A DNA stretch of 64,000 nt from Oreohelix idahoensis. Taxonomy: Eukaryota; Mollusca; Gastropoda; Stylommatophora; Oreohelicidae. The notes under the pieces are model-generated. The model was not told the origin of the DNA and made no database searches. It saw nothing but the letters and a program-made list of their open reading frames with translations. Shown piece by piece: positions 10,303 through 21,628 of this stretch (positions within the stretch are counted from its first letter, which is position 1; each line of letters begins with the position of its first letter). The stretch covers positions 1-64,000 of the forward strand of contig JAMPIV010012165.1 of assembly GCA_024509875.1 (NCBI GenBank), read 5' to 3'. Position numbers and translations under genes: made by a program.

Positions 10303-12362
10303 TTACAACACACTGAACTAACTCAACTGTGTAAAATTTTGATAGTAATATTTTCTTTAAGTTTATTTGTTCTGAACCAAGGTTTTAGTTTGGTCAGAAC
10401 ATATGAAAGGTTTGGAAATTAGAAATGAAATGCCTGAATATATGGCATAATAATTGAAAGGTGTGTACATATGTATTTTACATGACTAGTTAATATTACT
10501 ACTGTTTATAGTTTTAATTAAGCTGGGAGAATGATGAATGGATGTGCTGTTGGAGTGGCCTCATCACTCCCTGTATATGGCTACTAACATTGCCCATTTA
10601 TTGATGGTAATATAGTTAGTGGGTTTATAAACGAAGTTGGTGACTCTCCAGCAGGCCAGAAGCCCACTTATCTTGACTGAGTGGTTCTGGTGCTGGAATC
10701 GGGTGCTGAAATCTGGTGGCCCCGCCTCTCCGTGCTTGGGGGCAAATAAAGGCTGCTCTGACAAAATGTACTGCACGGGTCCCTTCTGGTATTAATCAAC
10801 TCATCATTTGACACCACATTGGTGCCAAATAAAAAACCCACAGTTCTGAAATAAAAGTATTGGTCATGTGTCAGAACTCTACCTCCTGAGCCACTACTAC
10901 ACACAACATTATACAACCACACCACATAGACAGGGTCAGATCTCTCTGACCATACAGCACACCTACCAAGTTGGTTTCACATAGGATAAGTTTCCCCCAG
11001 ACTACATATTCTGAAATATGATTATTAGCTTCTTGCCATAGAATAGGATAGGTGATATGTTTCACTGATCTCAACACTTGATCCGCCTTTCATAATCCTT
11101 GCTGGAGTTTATGTATTTGGTTAGTCTCTAGACCCTGAACTAGGGCGGGGGGTCTAGAACGAATCCTTACTTGTTGTAAGGGCTAGATTTTGATATGGCA
11201 GTATCAAATCACTCGAAACATTAAACAAATATTAAAATGTACAAAGAAATACTTTGTCTTACCAGAATTATGAATATAGAACACAGTATATGCTAGCAAA
11301 ACTCAGCTGAGCTGCTGGCTTTATTATGGCGTCCCTCTGAATATTTCAATTAGCTTGGGGCAATATCACCATTAAATAATTTACTGTGTCTACTAGGACA
11401 ACTTATAACGAATGGCAAAAATGCGCGTCTGAGCGCCGATAATATATTCATCTATGGCCAATCACCGCCTTTTTTTCTTTTCAAATTCAAACATCCAACC
11501 AAAAAGTCATACCTCAGTCATACCTCAGTCAAGTATGCCTTATTGTCTGTTGGTCCGTCTGTCTCTACTTGCGTTTCACAAAAAACAACACTTGTTTTTT
11601 TGAACCAACTCTGCCCTCCCCTACACAATTTTGTCTTTAAAGTTATTTTTAGCCACAATTATCCACCCCATCCCGTCTCTTTCCTTCTAACTAGATTTTA
11701 GCACTTGAGTCTTCAAGGCCACAATTTTTTGAAAATTAGTGACATTATTGTTTCAATGCAGTCGTTCGCTGATATGAACAACACAGTCTTTTGTCAATAT
11801 CTTTCTTATTATCTATCCGACTGTATAAATAAAAGCATATTATTTCACTGCTCAAGATGGGCCATCCGGCCAGCTAGTTTTTATATTCCTAACATTATTA
11901 TTAAGAAAAAGTTACTTTTCAAGGTTAGTTGGTTTTTCGAAATATTTTCTAGAATCTTCTGTACTGCGTTTGCCGCTGAATTCAAATAAAGGACAAAATA
12001 TCGCAAAAGCGTCCAAGAAATGACTGTTGCGTATAATAACTATGGTCCCTTTTGTCGATTTCTTTACCTTGTGTCAACTTGGGAACGTAAATTTTTTTTC
12101 CTCCTTTCCCCACCAATTTGCATCCTTTTAGCCTTGCTAGTTTCAAGCACATGTTCAGTCATATTTTTTCCTCTTTTGATCTCCGTTCTCAACCCGTTCC
12201 GAGGGTAAAATTTTGCTTTCACGTCCAGCAAATTAATTTCCATGGCGGGTAGTGACCCGCGGCCTGGGCGATCATGTACTCGAGTAACTTACGCATTACT
12301 TTTATCCCTACTTTTTATCGTTTGGAGATATTTTAACGTTGTATCACTGTTAATTTATGACA
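10303..12362 (-). repeat. Element B 3' LTR, truncated at its outer end
   Basis: Matches 17325-19384 and 24348-26411. About 245 bases present at the left of the other two copies (17081-17325) are missing and replaced by unrelated DNA. The inner edge ends ATGACA beside the purine-rich tract at 12363. Confidence 0.88.
11127..11158. repeat. LTR hairpin (left B LTR)
   Basis: TCTAGACCC and GGGTCTAGA form a perfect 9-bp inverted repeat around a G-rich loop. Also present at 18148-18179, 25173-25204 and, with an 8-bp stem, 44571-44599. Confidence 0.6.
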
Positions 12363-12380
12363 CATCTCCCCACTTGAAAA
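12363..12380 (-). promoter_or_regulatory. Candidate polypurine tract of element B
   Basis: Read on the minus strand, a purine-rich stretch around AAGTGGGGAGATG abuts the 3' LTR. The same sequence stands at 19385 (C) and, with AAGTTGGGAGATG, at 45716 (D). This position primes plus-strand DNA in LTR elements. Confidence 0.55.
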
Positions 12381-12449
12381 CATGCCTACGGCAAGTTCTA
12401 AAACCAGTGATACACATAGATAAAATCTCTCCTCACGCCTGCCATTACT

Positions 12450-13085
12450 CTAATTTTGATCACAGGGGTGCCGACTAAGGAAATCTGCACCGACATTCAA
12501 TTTACATGGGATATATCGGATACTGAACTGATAAAGTTGAAGCAATAAAGACCACCTCAGCAATCTTGCGTTTTCATGCTTAGCCTGAGATAAGAAAACG
12601 AGGGGCTGATGATCCGTCTCGACCACAAAAGTCCTACCATACAGATAGATTTGAAACTTCTTTATTGCCCAGATTAACGCTAAACATTCTTTTTCGCTTG
12701 TGGAATATCCTTGCTCCGCCTTATTCAATTTGCGGCTTGCATAAGCGACTGGGTTCAGTTCCCCATCAGGTGAAGATGATCCTTGCAACAAAGCCGCCCC
12801 GAGTCCTACATTACTTGCATCCGTTCTTAAGACAAAGTCCTGTGTCAAATCAGGCAGTTTGAGAATAGGCTTGCTAGTGAGTTTTTCCTTTAAGTTTTGG
12901 AACGCTAATTCACTTTGCGCAGTCCAAATAATTTTATCTGGAAGTCCCTTGCGAGTCAGATCAGTCAGAGGAGCACAAATAGAGTTAAAATCTTTGATGT
13001 ATTTTTGATAAAATCCGCATAACGACACGAATGATCGCACGTCCTTTTTTGTTTGTGGTCTAGGTGCTCTCTGCAGTTTTTCCAA
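12450..13085 (-). pseudogene. Element B RNase H and connection domain
   Basis: 211 codons ending pol. The connection part has KKDVRSFVSLCGFYQKYI. RNase H residues lie in LRTDASNVGLGAAL, SEKECLALIW, VVETDHQPL and NVGADFLSR. It is separated from the reverse transcriptase frame by a one-base deletion near 13103, where B reads CAGGGTC and C reads CAGGGGTC. Confidence 0.88.
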
Positions 13086-14446
13086 GTTCTTGGGATCAGG
13101 GTCATGTTACCCTGATATACAGTGTGTCCCAAGAATTCCAACTCTTTGCATCCAATACAACATTTTGTTGGCCTAGCAGTTAAGTTCGCCTCCCTAAGCC
13201 TCTTAAATAACATTTTTAGAGCGTCAATGTGTTCTTCAAATGTCTCTGTGGCGACGAGAATATCATCCATGAAATTCGTGATACATGGGTTATTCAGGGG
13301 ATCCAACAATTTGCGCATCATCCTTGAAAATACACTCGGAGCATTTTTCAGTCCGAATGGTAGCATGTTGAATTCATAATGTCCATCCGAAGTGCTAAAG
13401 GCCAAATAAGGTCTCACTTCAGGCTTCACTGGAATCTGGTAATAGCCTTTACTAAGATCCACCTTTGAAAAGTATTTTGCCTTGTTTAATCTGGCAAATA
13501 ACTGTTGTGTGTCTGGTAATGGATCCACTTGTCCTTCTGTGACAGCATTCAGTTTCCTGTAATCTATGCACAGTCTGTGTTCCCCAGACGGTTTTCTCAA
13601 CAAAACTACACTGGAACTAAAAGATGATTCACTGTGTGAAATAATCCCCTCCTTCAACAAATAATCTATTTCTTCCTTCAATGCCTTCTCCTTCGCGAAC
13701 GGAATAGAATAGGCTCTCATACAGATTGGGTTTGAGTCTACCAGTTTCATGTCATACTGTAACAAATTTGTATGGCCTGGTTTATCTGTTAATACATCTG
13801 TATGTTCCTCCAGAACCTGTTGAACTCTCTCCCTCTGGTTTTTAGTCAGGTGCTTACTGACTTTTACCTGTGCTGCTGTTTCACAAGGATGTAATGGGTA
13901 TTCATGTGAGGTGAGTGGTTCCTTTTGCATTTGTGTTGCGATAGCCAAGGTCAGTAAGGGGGTGCTTTCCTGGAGTGGTCTGTCCAGATACTTCTTTAAC
14001 AGGTTTACATGATAAACTTTCTCCTTCCCCTTTTTGTCAATTTTATAGTTTGTTCTAGACACCTTCTCTAGAACCGTATATGGACCTTGCCATCCAATTT
14101 GTAATTTATTCTGGCTGCCGGGTAGTAGAAGCAGCACCTTCTCTCCCACAGCTAGTTCTCTGTCCTTTGCCTTCCTATTAAAATACGCTGCATGTTTCTT
14201 CCTGGCTTGTTTCAAATTATCATTTGCCAGTTTCCATCCAGCTTTCAAACGAGTGGTCAGTTCGTTCACGTATTGATAAAATGAGGTAACAGTCTCTTCC
14301 GCCTTCTCATCTGTCCAGGTCCTTAATAGGGCTTCTAATGGACCTTTTATTGGCCTCCCAAATAGCAGAGTTGCGGGAGCCATCCCGGTTGAACTATGTG
14401 GTACCTCCGATACGCAAACAACGCGGCGGGCAGGAATTGATCCCAC
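12965..14446 (-). pseudogene. Element B integrase C-terminus and reverse transcriptase
   Basis: 493 codons. It opens inside the integrase tail (EVPHSSTGMAPATLLFGRP), passes the GPY/F-type module (IGWQGPYTVLEKVSRTNYK) and continues into reverse transcriptase with LCIDYRKLNAVTEG, KVDLSKGYYQIPV, MLPFGLKNAPSVF and the catalytic box FMDD in NFMDDILVAT. An aromatic Phe replaces the usual Tyr. The frame is broken at both ends by single-base losses (near 14412 and 13103) relative to elements C and D. Confidence 0.88.
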
Positions 14447-15510
14447 AGATCCGGTTTTTCGTGTGCCAGCTTTCTCAGGATAGAAATGAGAGTCCCGTTG
14501 AACCTCTCTACCTGGCCGTTCCCTTGCGGATGGTACGGACTACAATGAAAGTGTCTGGCTTGAAATAGCTTAAAAACTTCTTCCGTTAGTTTCCCCTTGA
14601 ACTGGGAGCCATTATCCGTCAAGATTTGATGCGGGAATCCTAATCGGGTGAATATTGTAAGTAGTGCCTCTGCTACATGTTTTGAATCAATTGATGGCAG
14701 GGCTACCGCCTCTCCCCACATAGAACAAGTGTCCACCAGAGTAAGGATGTAACTGTTCCTCCTCTTGGTCCGAGTGAGAGGTCCCACAATATCCACTGCA
14801 ACCCTCTCAAAAGGTGTTCCCACTATGGGCATTTCCCCTAGAGTTGCAGGAGCAGTCCAGTGCTTTGGAGCTACCCTTTGACATTCTGGACAGGATTTGA
14901 CATATCTTTTTATATCCTCCGTTATCCCTGGCCAGAAGTAATGACAAGCTATACGCTGTCCTGTGGCGCTGATCCCCATGTGACCACTGAAGGGAATCGC
15001 ATGCCCGAGTTCCATCACTTTATCCCTATATGAAGTGGGAAGAACCAGCTGGTTGTGACCATTTGTTCCAGTTCCGGCCTTCCTGTAGAATAGTTTGTTC
15101 TTCATAAAATATTCCCTTGCTCGGAGGTGTGTGGCATTTGGGCAATTTTTTAAAACATGGCTGAGTGTCCTATCCTCAGCCTGCGCCTTCCTCATCTCCT
15201 CTGGATGAGCATTTATAGGTTCACCTTCTTCCTCCTTCTTCTGTGACCTGGTCTGCACTGTCGCCATGATCACAGGTTTCTCGGGGTTCCCCAAGAAGAC
15301 GTATCTACACCCCAATATCAGAGGGTAGATTGGTTCATCTATCACTGCTGCTCTGATTTCTCCTTCCACATAGCGAGTTTTCACCGTTATCCTTGCGATG
15401 GGAAGTGTCATGAGTGGTATGTCCTTAGTTGCCCCTTGTATTTCCACTGTTTCTGTGGTATACTGACTTGGGTCCACTAGGCTAGACTTCACAACTGAAT
15501 CATAATCCAA
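14347..15510 (-). pseudogene. Element B protease remainder and integrase
   Basis: 387 codons: protease end (PLILGCRYVFLG), linker, HHCC finger (GHAIPFSGHMG and KSCPECQR), then the integrase core with catalytic positions in VAVDIVGP, LTDNGSQF and GQVERFNGTL. The catalytic residues are all present, unlike copy C. The frame ends early at a one-base deletion near 14412, after ALFAYR. Upstream, the protease start (YDTG) is in this frame but cut off from Gag by a 14-G run at 15569-15582. Confidence 0.85.
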
Positions 15511-16828
15511 ACCTGTATCATAAAGGCACCTTATGGTGACCCCATTACAAATAACATCCTCACAAACTGGGGGGGGGGGGGGTGATAAGGTTCCTGCTGT
15601 CCATTAGGATTAACCTTTAATCTTTGAGTCCCCGACTTCATTGCAGCAATGTTTGAAGGTTTCCTTCTACAAAATTCGGTGTTATGGTTATCTTTCTTGC
15701 ACCATTTACACCATCTTTTTCCTTGGTTAAACGGTTTTCTTTCGTTGGATTTTTGGTCATTGAACTGTGAGTTTCTGTCTCGATAGTCATTTCTTGGCCG
15801 TTCAAAGTTTGTCCTACCTTTATTTCCCTGTTCTCTATTATCAAATTTGTTAAATTGCTGTGGAGCTTTAAAATTGTCTATGTGCTTCTTTTTAGCACCA
15901 CTTACCTCTGCCTGGGCTGCCTGATACCTCTCAGCAACATTTAAAACCTCCCCCAACTTCTCTGCACCTTGTTCCATGAGAAATTTTCTCATGTCTGGAG
16001 CCATGGACTCTCTCAATTGCTCAATCATGATCATCTCTTTCAGATCTTGGGTCTTCCCCAGAGCAGTCCATTTCTCCAAATAGGTTTCCAGTCTGGCAGA
16101 GAATTGGTGGTATGTCTCCCCAGACAACAGTTTGGCATTTCTAAATTTCTTACGATAAAATTCAGCATTTTTTTTCGTACCTTAATAATAAAGCCTGCTT
16201 TAACATGTCATAATTGTCTTGGTTTTCTCTGTGCATTTTTGCGAAGACTTCATAAGAAGTACCTCTCAGTCCCTGTGATAACTTTAAACTCCACCTCTCT
16301 CTCTCTAACCCATATGTAGTAGCTAATAACTCAAAACGTCCTAGGTACCCCTCTATGTCATCGTCTTTTTCAACAAAATGGTCTAAATGAACCCCATAGC
16401 TGAGTTTGAGGCTCCCAGACTGGGCGTAGCATCTGAGGCAAAAGGGCTGGCACCATTTTCAGGAGCCTGGCCTTGTAATTCCAGCTCCCTTAGTCGTAAT
16501 TCGTGCTCCCTTTGCAACCTTCTATCTTCTGCCTCCCTTTCGGCAGTCAATCTTTTTCTTCTGCCTCCCTTTGCTGTCAGCCTTTTCTTATCCTCTAATC
16601 AGCCTCACTTTGTAACCTCTTAGTCTCAGCCTCAATTTGTAACCTCTTCTCTTCAGCTAATCTTTCAGACTCTAATTTTCTTTCAGCCTCTTTTTCTAAT
16701 CTTCTTTCTTCCCGTTCAATATACTTATCACATTCAGCCGTTACATATTGAATTAAAACCTGCCCATCCATTCCCATCTCCTTCGCCGTTAGCACAGCAG
16801 CTGATCTAAATTTTGCCAGCTCCGCCAT
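15511..16828 (-). pseudogene. gag: Element B gag, frameshifted
   Basis: Starts MAELAKFRSAAVLT at 16828, runs into a Glu/Arg/Lys-rich coiled coil that is shorter than in C, then is broken. The capsid part (15531-16127) has GETYHQFSARLETYLEKW and MIMIEQLRESMAP, a SCAN-like pattern, and one CCHC knuckle, CKWCKKDNHNTEFC. Breaks: coil deletion, a one-base loss at the MGF site near 16393 (shared with C), an extra T near 16170, and the 14-base G run that separates it from protease. Confidence 0.8.
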
Positions 16829-17054
16829 ACTTTTTAAACAATTCTATCAATGAGCAAAGTAAAATTTCCAACCACTAAAGTAATTCTAATTACTCTAGTC
16901 TAAAATAATTCTAATTAATTAATCAATCAATTAACTACCACTGGCTGTGAAGATTCACCAACTTTTATTTTCAGGGACACTTTTAATTTTTATAATGTGT
17001 TCCCCTAATTTAATTCTCCCACCAGGAGATCCTAATATTATTGATAGGCTAATT

Positions 17055-17075
17055 ATCCCGGAACAAGAGACCCCA
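17055..17075 (-). promoter_or_regulatory. Primer-binding site of element B (altered proline type)
   Basis: Minus strand begins TGGGGTCTCT and ends CCGGGAT, five bases from the LTR end. It shares both ends with the tRNA-Pro site seen in element D but is three bases longer in the middle. C carries the same altered form at 24064-24084. Confidence 0.55.
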
Positions 17076-17080
17076 ATATA

Positions 17081-19384
17081 TGTAGTGGTTTTATTGTGAT
17101 ATTACTTAGTGTGAAGCATGAGGTCAGCTGTGAAGGCTCCTGAGATAAATGTAGCTGTGAATTGTCAGAAGGCCCTTCTTGCTACCACTACGACCTCACA
17201 CCTATCTTTTTTTACTAATGAATGTGGCTACGTTAAGATTCTAGGGAAATGATATGTAATGTGTTGTGGTAATTTGCATACACATACACAGATATTTAAC
17301 AAGTCTAATAATATTAATAGAATGTTACAACACACTGAACTAACTCAACTGTGTAAAATTTTGATAGTAATATTTTCTTTAAGTTTATTTGTTCTGAACC
17401 AAGGTTTTATTTGGTCAGAACATATGAAAGGTTTGGAAATTAGAAATGAAATGCATGAATATATGGCATAATAATTGAAAGGTGTGTACATATGTATTTT
17501 ACAAGAATAGTTAATATTACTACTGTTTATAGTTTTAATTAAGCTGGGAAAATGATGAATGGATGTGCTGTTGGAGTGGCCTCATCACTCCCTGTATATG
17601 GCTACTAACATTGCCCATTTATTGATGGTAATATAGTTAGTGGGGTTATAAACGAAGTTGGTGACTCTCCAGCAGGCCAGATGCCCACTTATCTTGACTG
17701 AGTGGTTCTGGTGCTGGAATCGGGTGCTGAAATCTGGTGGCCCCGCCTCTCCGTGCTTGGGGGCAAATAAAGGCTGCTCTGACAAAATGTACTGCACGGG
17801 TCCCTTCTGGTATTAATCAACTCATCATTTGACACCACATTGGTGCCAAATAAAAAACCCACAGTTCTGAAATAAAAGTATTGGTCATGTGTCAGAACTC
17901 TACCTCCTGAGCCACTACTACACACAACATTATACAACCACACCACATAGACAGGGTCAGATCTCTCTGACCATACAGCACACCTACCAAGTTGGTTTCA
18001 CATAGGATAAGTTTCCCCCAGACTACATATTCTGAAATATGATTATTAGCTTCTTGCCATAGAATAGGATAGGTGATATGTTTCACTGATCTCAACACTT
18101 GATCCGCCTTTCATAATCCTTGCTGGAGTTTATGTATTTGGTTAGTCTCTAGACCCTGAACTAGGGCGGGGGGTCTAGAACGAATCCTTACTTGTTGTAA
18201 GGGCTAGATTTTGATATGGCAGTATCAAATCACTCGAAACATTAAACAAATATTAAAATGTACAAAGAAATACTTTGTCTTACCAGAATTATGAATATAG
18301 AACACAGTAAATGCTAGCAAAACTCAGCTGAGCTGCTGGCTTTATTATGGCGTCCCTCTGAATATTTCAATTAGCTTGGGGCAATATCACCATTAAATAA
18401 TTTACTGTGTCTACTAGGACAACTTATAACGAATGGCAAAAATGCGCGTCTGAGCGCCGATAATATATTCATCTATGGCCCATCACCGCCTTTTTTTCTT
18501 TTCAAATTCAAACATCCAACCAAAAAGTCATACCTCAGTCATACCTCAGTCAAGTATGCCTTATTGTCTGTTGGTCCGTCCGTCTCTACTTGCGTTTCAC
18601 AAAAAACAACACTTGTTTTTTTGAACCAACTCTGCCCTCCCCTACACAATTTTGTCTTTAAAGTTATTTTTAGCCACAATTATCCACCCCATCCCGTCTC
18701 TTTAATTCTAACTAGATTTTAGCACTTGCGTCTTCAAGGCCACAATTTTTTGAAAATAGTGACATTATTGTTTCAATACAGTCGTTCGCTGATATGAACA
18801 ACACAGTCTTTTGTCAATATCGTTCTTATTATCTATCCGTCTGTATAAATGAAAGCATATTATTTCACTGCTCAAGATGGGCCATCCGGCCAGCTAGTTT
18901 TTATATTCCTAACATTATTATTAAGAAAAAGTTATTTTTCAAGGTTAGTTGGTTTTTTCGAAATATTTTCTAGAATCTTCTGTACTGCGTTTGCCGCTGA
19001 ATTCAAATAAACGGACTAAGTTATCGCAAAAGGGTCCAAGAAATGACTGTTGCTTATAATAGCTATGGTCCCTTCTGTCGATTTCTTTACCTTGTGTCAA
19101 CTTGGGAACGTAAATTTTTTTCCTCCTTTCCCCACCAATTTGCATCCTTTTAGCCTTGCTAGTTTCAAGCACATGTTCAGTCATATTTTTTCCTCTTTTG
19201 ATCTCCGTTCTCAACCCGTTCCGAGGGTAAAATTTTGCTTTCACGTCCAGCAAATTAATTTCCATGGCGGGTAGTGACCCGCGGCCTGGGCGATCATGTA
19301 CTCGAGTAACTTACGCATTATTTTTATCCCTACTTTTTATCGTTTGGAGATATTTTAACGTTGTATCACTGTTAATTTATGACA
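17081..19384 (-). repeat. Shared middle LTR (5' of B, 3' of C)
   Basis: 2304 bp, TGTAGTGG at left and ATGACA at right in plus coordinates. It joins B's primer-site region on the left and C's purine tract on the right. At several sites (for example near 18760 and 19010) it agrees with the right LTR against the left one. Compared with the right LTR it lacks about 16 bases near 17092. Confidence 0.9.
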
Positions 19385-19471
19385 CATCTCCCCACTTGAA
19401 AACATGCCTACGGCAAGTTCTAAAACCAGTGATACACATAGATAAAATCTCTCCTCACGCCTGCCATTACT

Positions 19472-21628
19472 CTAATTTTGATCACAGGGGTGCCGACTGA
19501 GGAAATCTGCACCGACATTCAATTTGCCTGGGATATATCGGATACTGAACTGATAAGGTTGAAGCAATAAAGACCACCTCAGCAATCTTGCGTTTTCATG
19601 CTTAGCCTGAGATAAGAAAACGAGGGGCTGATGATCCGTCTCGACCACAAAAGTCCTACCATACAGATAGATTTGAAACTTCTTTATTGCCCAGATTAAC
19701 GCTAAACATTCTTTTTCGCTTGTGGAATATCCTTGCTCCGCCTTATTCAATTTGCGGCTTGCATAAGCGACTGGGTTCAGTTCCCCATCAGGTGAAGATG
19801 ATCCTTGCAACAAAGCCGCCCCGAGTCCTACATTACTTGCATCCGTTCTTAAGACAAAGTCCTGTGTCAAATCAGGCAGTTTGAGAATAGGCTTGCTAGT
19901 GAGTTTTTCCTTTAAGTTTTGGAACGCTAATTCACTTTGCGCAGTCCAAATAATTTTATCTGGAAGTCCCTTGCGAGTCAGATCAGTCAGAGGAGCACAA
20001 ATAGAGTTAAAATCTTTGATGTATTTTTGATAAAATCCGCATAACGACACGAATGATCGCACGTCCTTTTTTGTTTGTGGTCTAGGTGCTCTCTGCAGTT
20101 TTTCCAAGTTCTTGGGATCAGGGGTCATGTTACCCTGATATACAGTGTGTCCCAAGAATTCCAACTCTTTGCATCCAATACAACATTTTGTTGGCCTAGC
20201 AGTTAAGTTCGCCTCCCTAAGCCTCTTAAATAACATTTTTAGAGCGTCAATGTGTTCTTCAAATGTCTCTGTGGCGACGAGAATATCATCCATGAAATTC
20301 GTGATACATGGGTTATTCAGGGGATCCAACAATTTGCGCATCATCCTTGAAAATACACTCGGAGCATTTTTCAGTCCGAATGGTAGCATGTTGAATTCAT
20401 AATGTCCATCCGAAGTGCTAAAGGCCAAATAAGGTCTCACTTCAGGCTTCACTGGAATCTGGTAATAGCCTTTACTAAGATCCACCTTTGAAAAGTATTT
20501 TGCCTTGTTTAATCTGGCAAATAACTGTTTGGTGTCTGGTAATGGATCCACTTGTCCTTCTGTGACAGCATTCAGTTTCCTGTAATCTATGCACAGTCTG
20601 TGTTCCCCAGACGGTTTTCTCAACAAAACTACACTGGAACTAAAAGATGATTCACTGTGTGAAATAATCCCCTCCTTCAACAAATAATCTATTTCTTCCT
20701 TCAATGCCTTCTCCTTCGCGAACGGAATAGAATAGGCTCTCATACAGATTGGGTTTGAGTCTACCAGTTTCATGTCATACTGTAACAAATTTGTATGGCC
20801 TGGTTTATCTGTTAATACATCTGTATGTTCCTCCAGAACCTGTTGAACTCTCTCCCTCTGGTTTTTAGTCAGGTGCTTACTGACTTTTACCTGTGCTGCT
20901 GTTTCACAAGGATGTAATGGGTATTCATGTGAGGTGAGTGGTTCCTTTTGCATTTGTGTTGCGATAGCCAAGGTCAGTAAGGGGGTGCTTTCCTGGAGTG
21001 GTCTGTCCAGATACTTCTTTAACAGGTTTACATGATAAACTTTCTCCTTCCCCTTTTTGTCAATTTTATAGTTTGTTCTAGACACCTTCTCTAGAACCGT
21101 ATATGGACCTTGCCATCCAATTTGTAATTTATTCTGGCTGCCGGGTAGTAGAAGCAGCACCTTCTCTCCCACAGCTAGTTCTCTGTCCTTTGCCTTCCTA
21201 TTAAAATACGCTGCATGTTTCTTCCTGGCTTGTTTCAAATTATCATTTGCCAGTTTCCATCCAGCTTTCAAACGAGTGGTCAGTTCGTTCACGTATTGAT
21301 AAAATGAGGTAACAGTCTCTTCCGCCTTCTCATCTGTCCAGGTCCTTAATAGGGCTTCTAATGGACCTTTTATTGGCCTCCCAAATAGCAGAGTTGCGGG
21401 AGCCATCCCGGTTGAACTATGTGGTACCTCCTGATACGCAAACAACGCGGCGGGCAGGAATTGATCCCACAGATCCGGTTTTTCGTGTGCCAGCTTTCTC
21501 ACGATAGAAATGAGAGTCCCGTTGAACCTCTCTACCTGGCCGTTCCCTTGCGGATGGTACGGACTACAATGAAAGTGTCTGGCTTGAAATAGCTTAAAAA
21601 CTTCTTCCGTTAGTTTCCCCTTTCCCAT
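19472..21628 (-). CDS. pol: Element C integrase end - reverse transcriptase - RNase H
   Basis: 718 uninterrupted codons, the longest intact pol stretch of this family in the window. It carries the integrase Glu (GQVERFNGTL), GPY/F-type module, reverse transcriptase with KVDLSKGYYQIPV and FMDD, the connection domain, and RNase H ending NVGADFLSRHPCDQN. There is no integrase after RNase H. The first codons (MGKGKL) reflect a small deletion-substitution that shifts the frame just after the second catalytic Asp of integrase, so integrase is split from the upstream frame. Confidence 0.9.
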   Translation of the reverse strand: MGKGKLTEEVFKLFQARHFHCSPYHPQGNGQVERFNGTLISIVRKLAHEKPDLWDQFLPAALFAYQEVPHSSTGMAPATLLFGRPIKGPLEALLRTWTDEKAEETVTSFYQYVNELTTRLKAGWKLANDNLKQARKKHAAYFNRKAKDRELAVGEKVLLLLPGSQNKLQIGWQGPYTVLEKVSRTNYKIDKKGKEKVYHVNLLKKYLDRPLQESTPLLTLAIATQMQKEPLTSHEYPLHPCETAAQVKVSKHLTKNQRERVQQVLEEHTDVLTDKPGHTNLLQYDMKLVDSNPICMRAYSIPFAKEKALKEEIDYLLKEGIISHSESSFSSSVVLLRKPSGEHRLCIDYRKLNAVTEGQVDPLPDTKQLFARLNKAKYFSKVDLSKGYYQIPVKPEVRPYLAFSTSDGHYEFNMLPFGLKNAPSVFSRMMRKLLDPLNNPCITNFMDDILVATETFEEHIDALKMLFKRLREANLTARPTKCCIGCKELEFLGHTVYQGNMTPDPKNLEKLQRAPRPQTKKDVRSFVSLCGFYQKYIKDFNSICAPLTDLTRKGLPDKIIWTAQSELAFQNLKEKLTSKPILKLPDLTQDFVLRTDASNVGLGAALLQGSSSPDGELNPVAYASRKLNKAEQGYSTSEKECLALIWAIKKFQIYLYGRTFVVETDHQPLVFLSQAKHENARLLRWSLLLQPYQFSIRYIPGKLNVGADFLSRHPCDQN

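Noticed and set aside
10564..11077. Minus-strand frames of 68-85 codons repeated in every B/C LTR.
   Set aside because: They recur only because the LTRs are copies; in the D LTR the equivalent frames do not keep their sequence.
12242..12478. Antisense open frame at the 3' LTR-pol junction, present in B, C (19264-19500) and D (45592-45831), resembling an antisense accessory gene.
   Set aside because: Aligning B with D shows small indels that put the middle of the frame in different phases; only the ends agree because of overall sequence identity. No sign of protein-level conservation.
12965..14446. Possible env-like gene downstream of pol in these elements.
   Set aside because: Pol stops close to the polypurine tract and LTR in A-E; no room for, or trace of, an envelope gene with signal peptide and membrane anchor.
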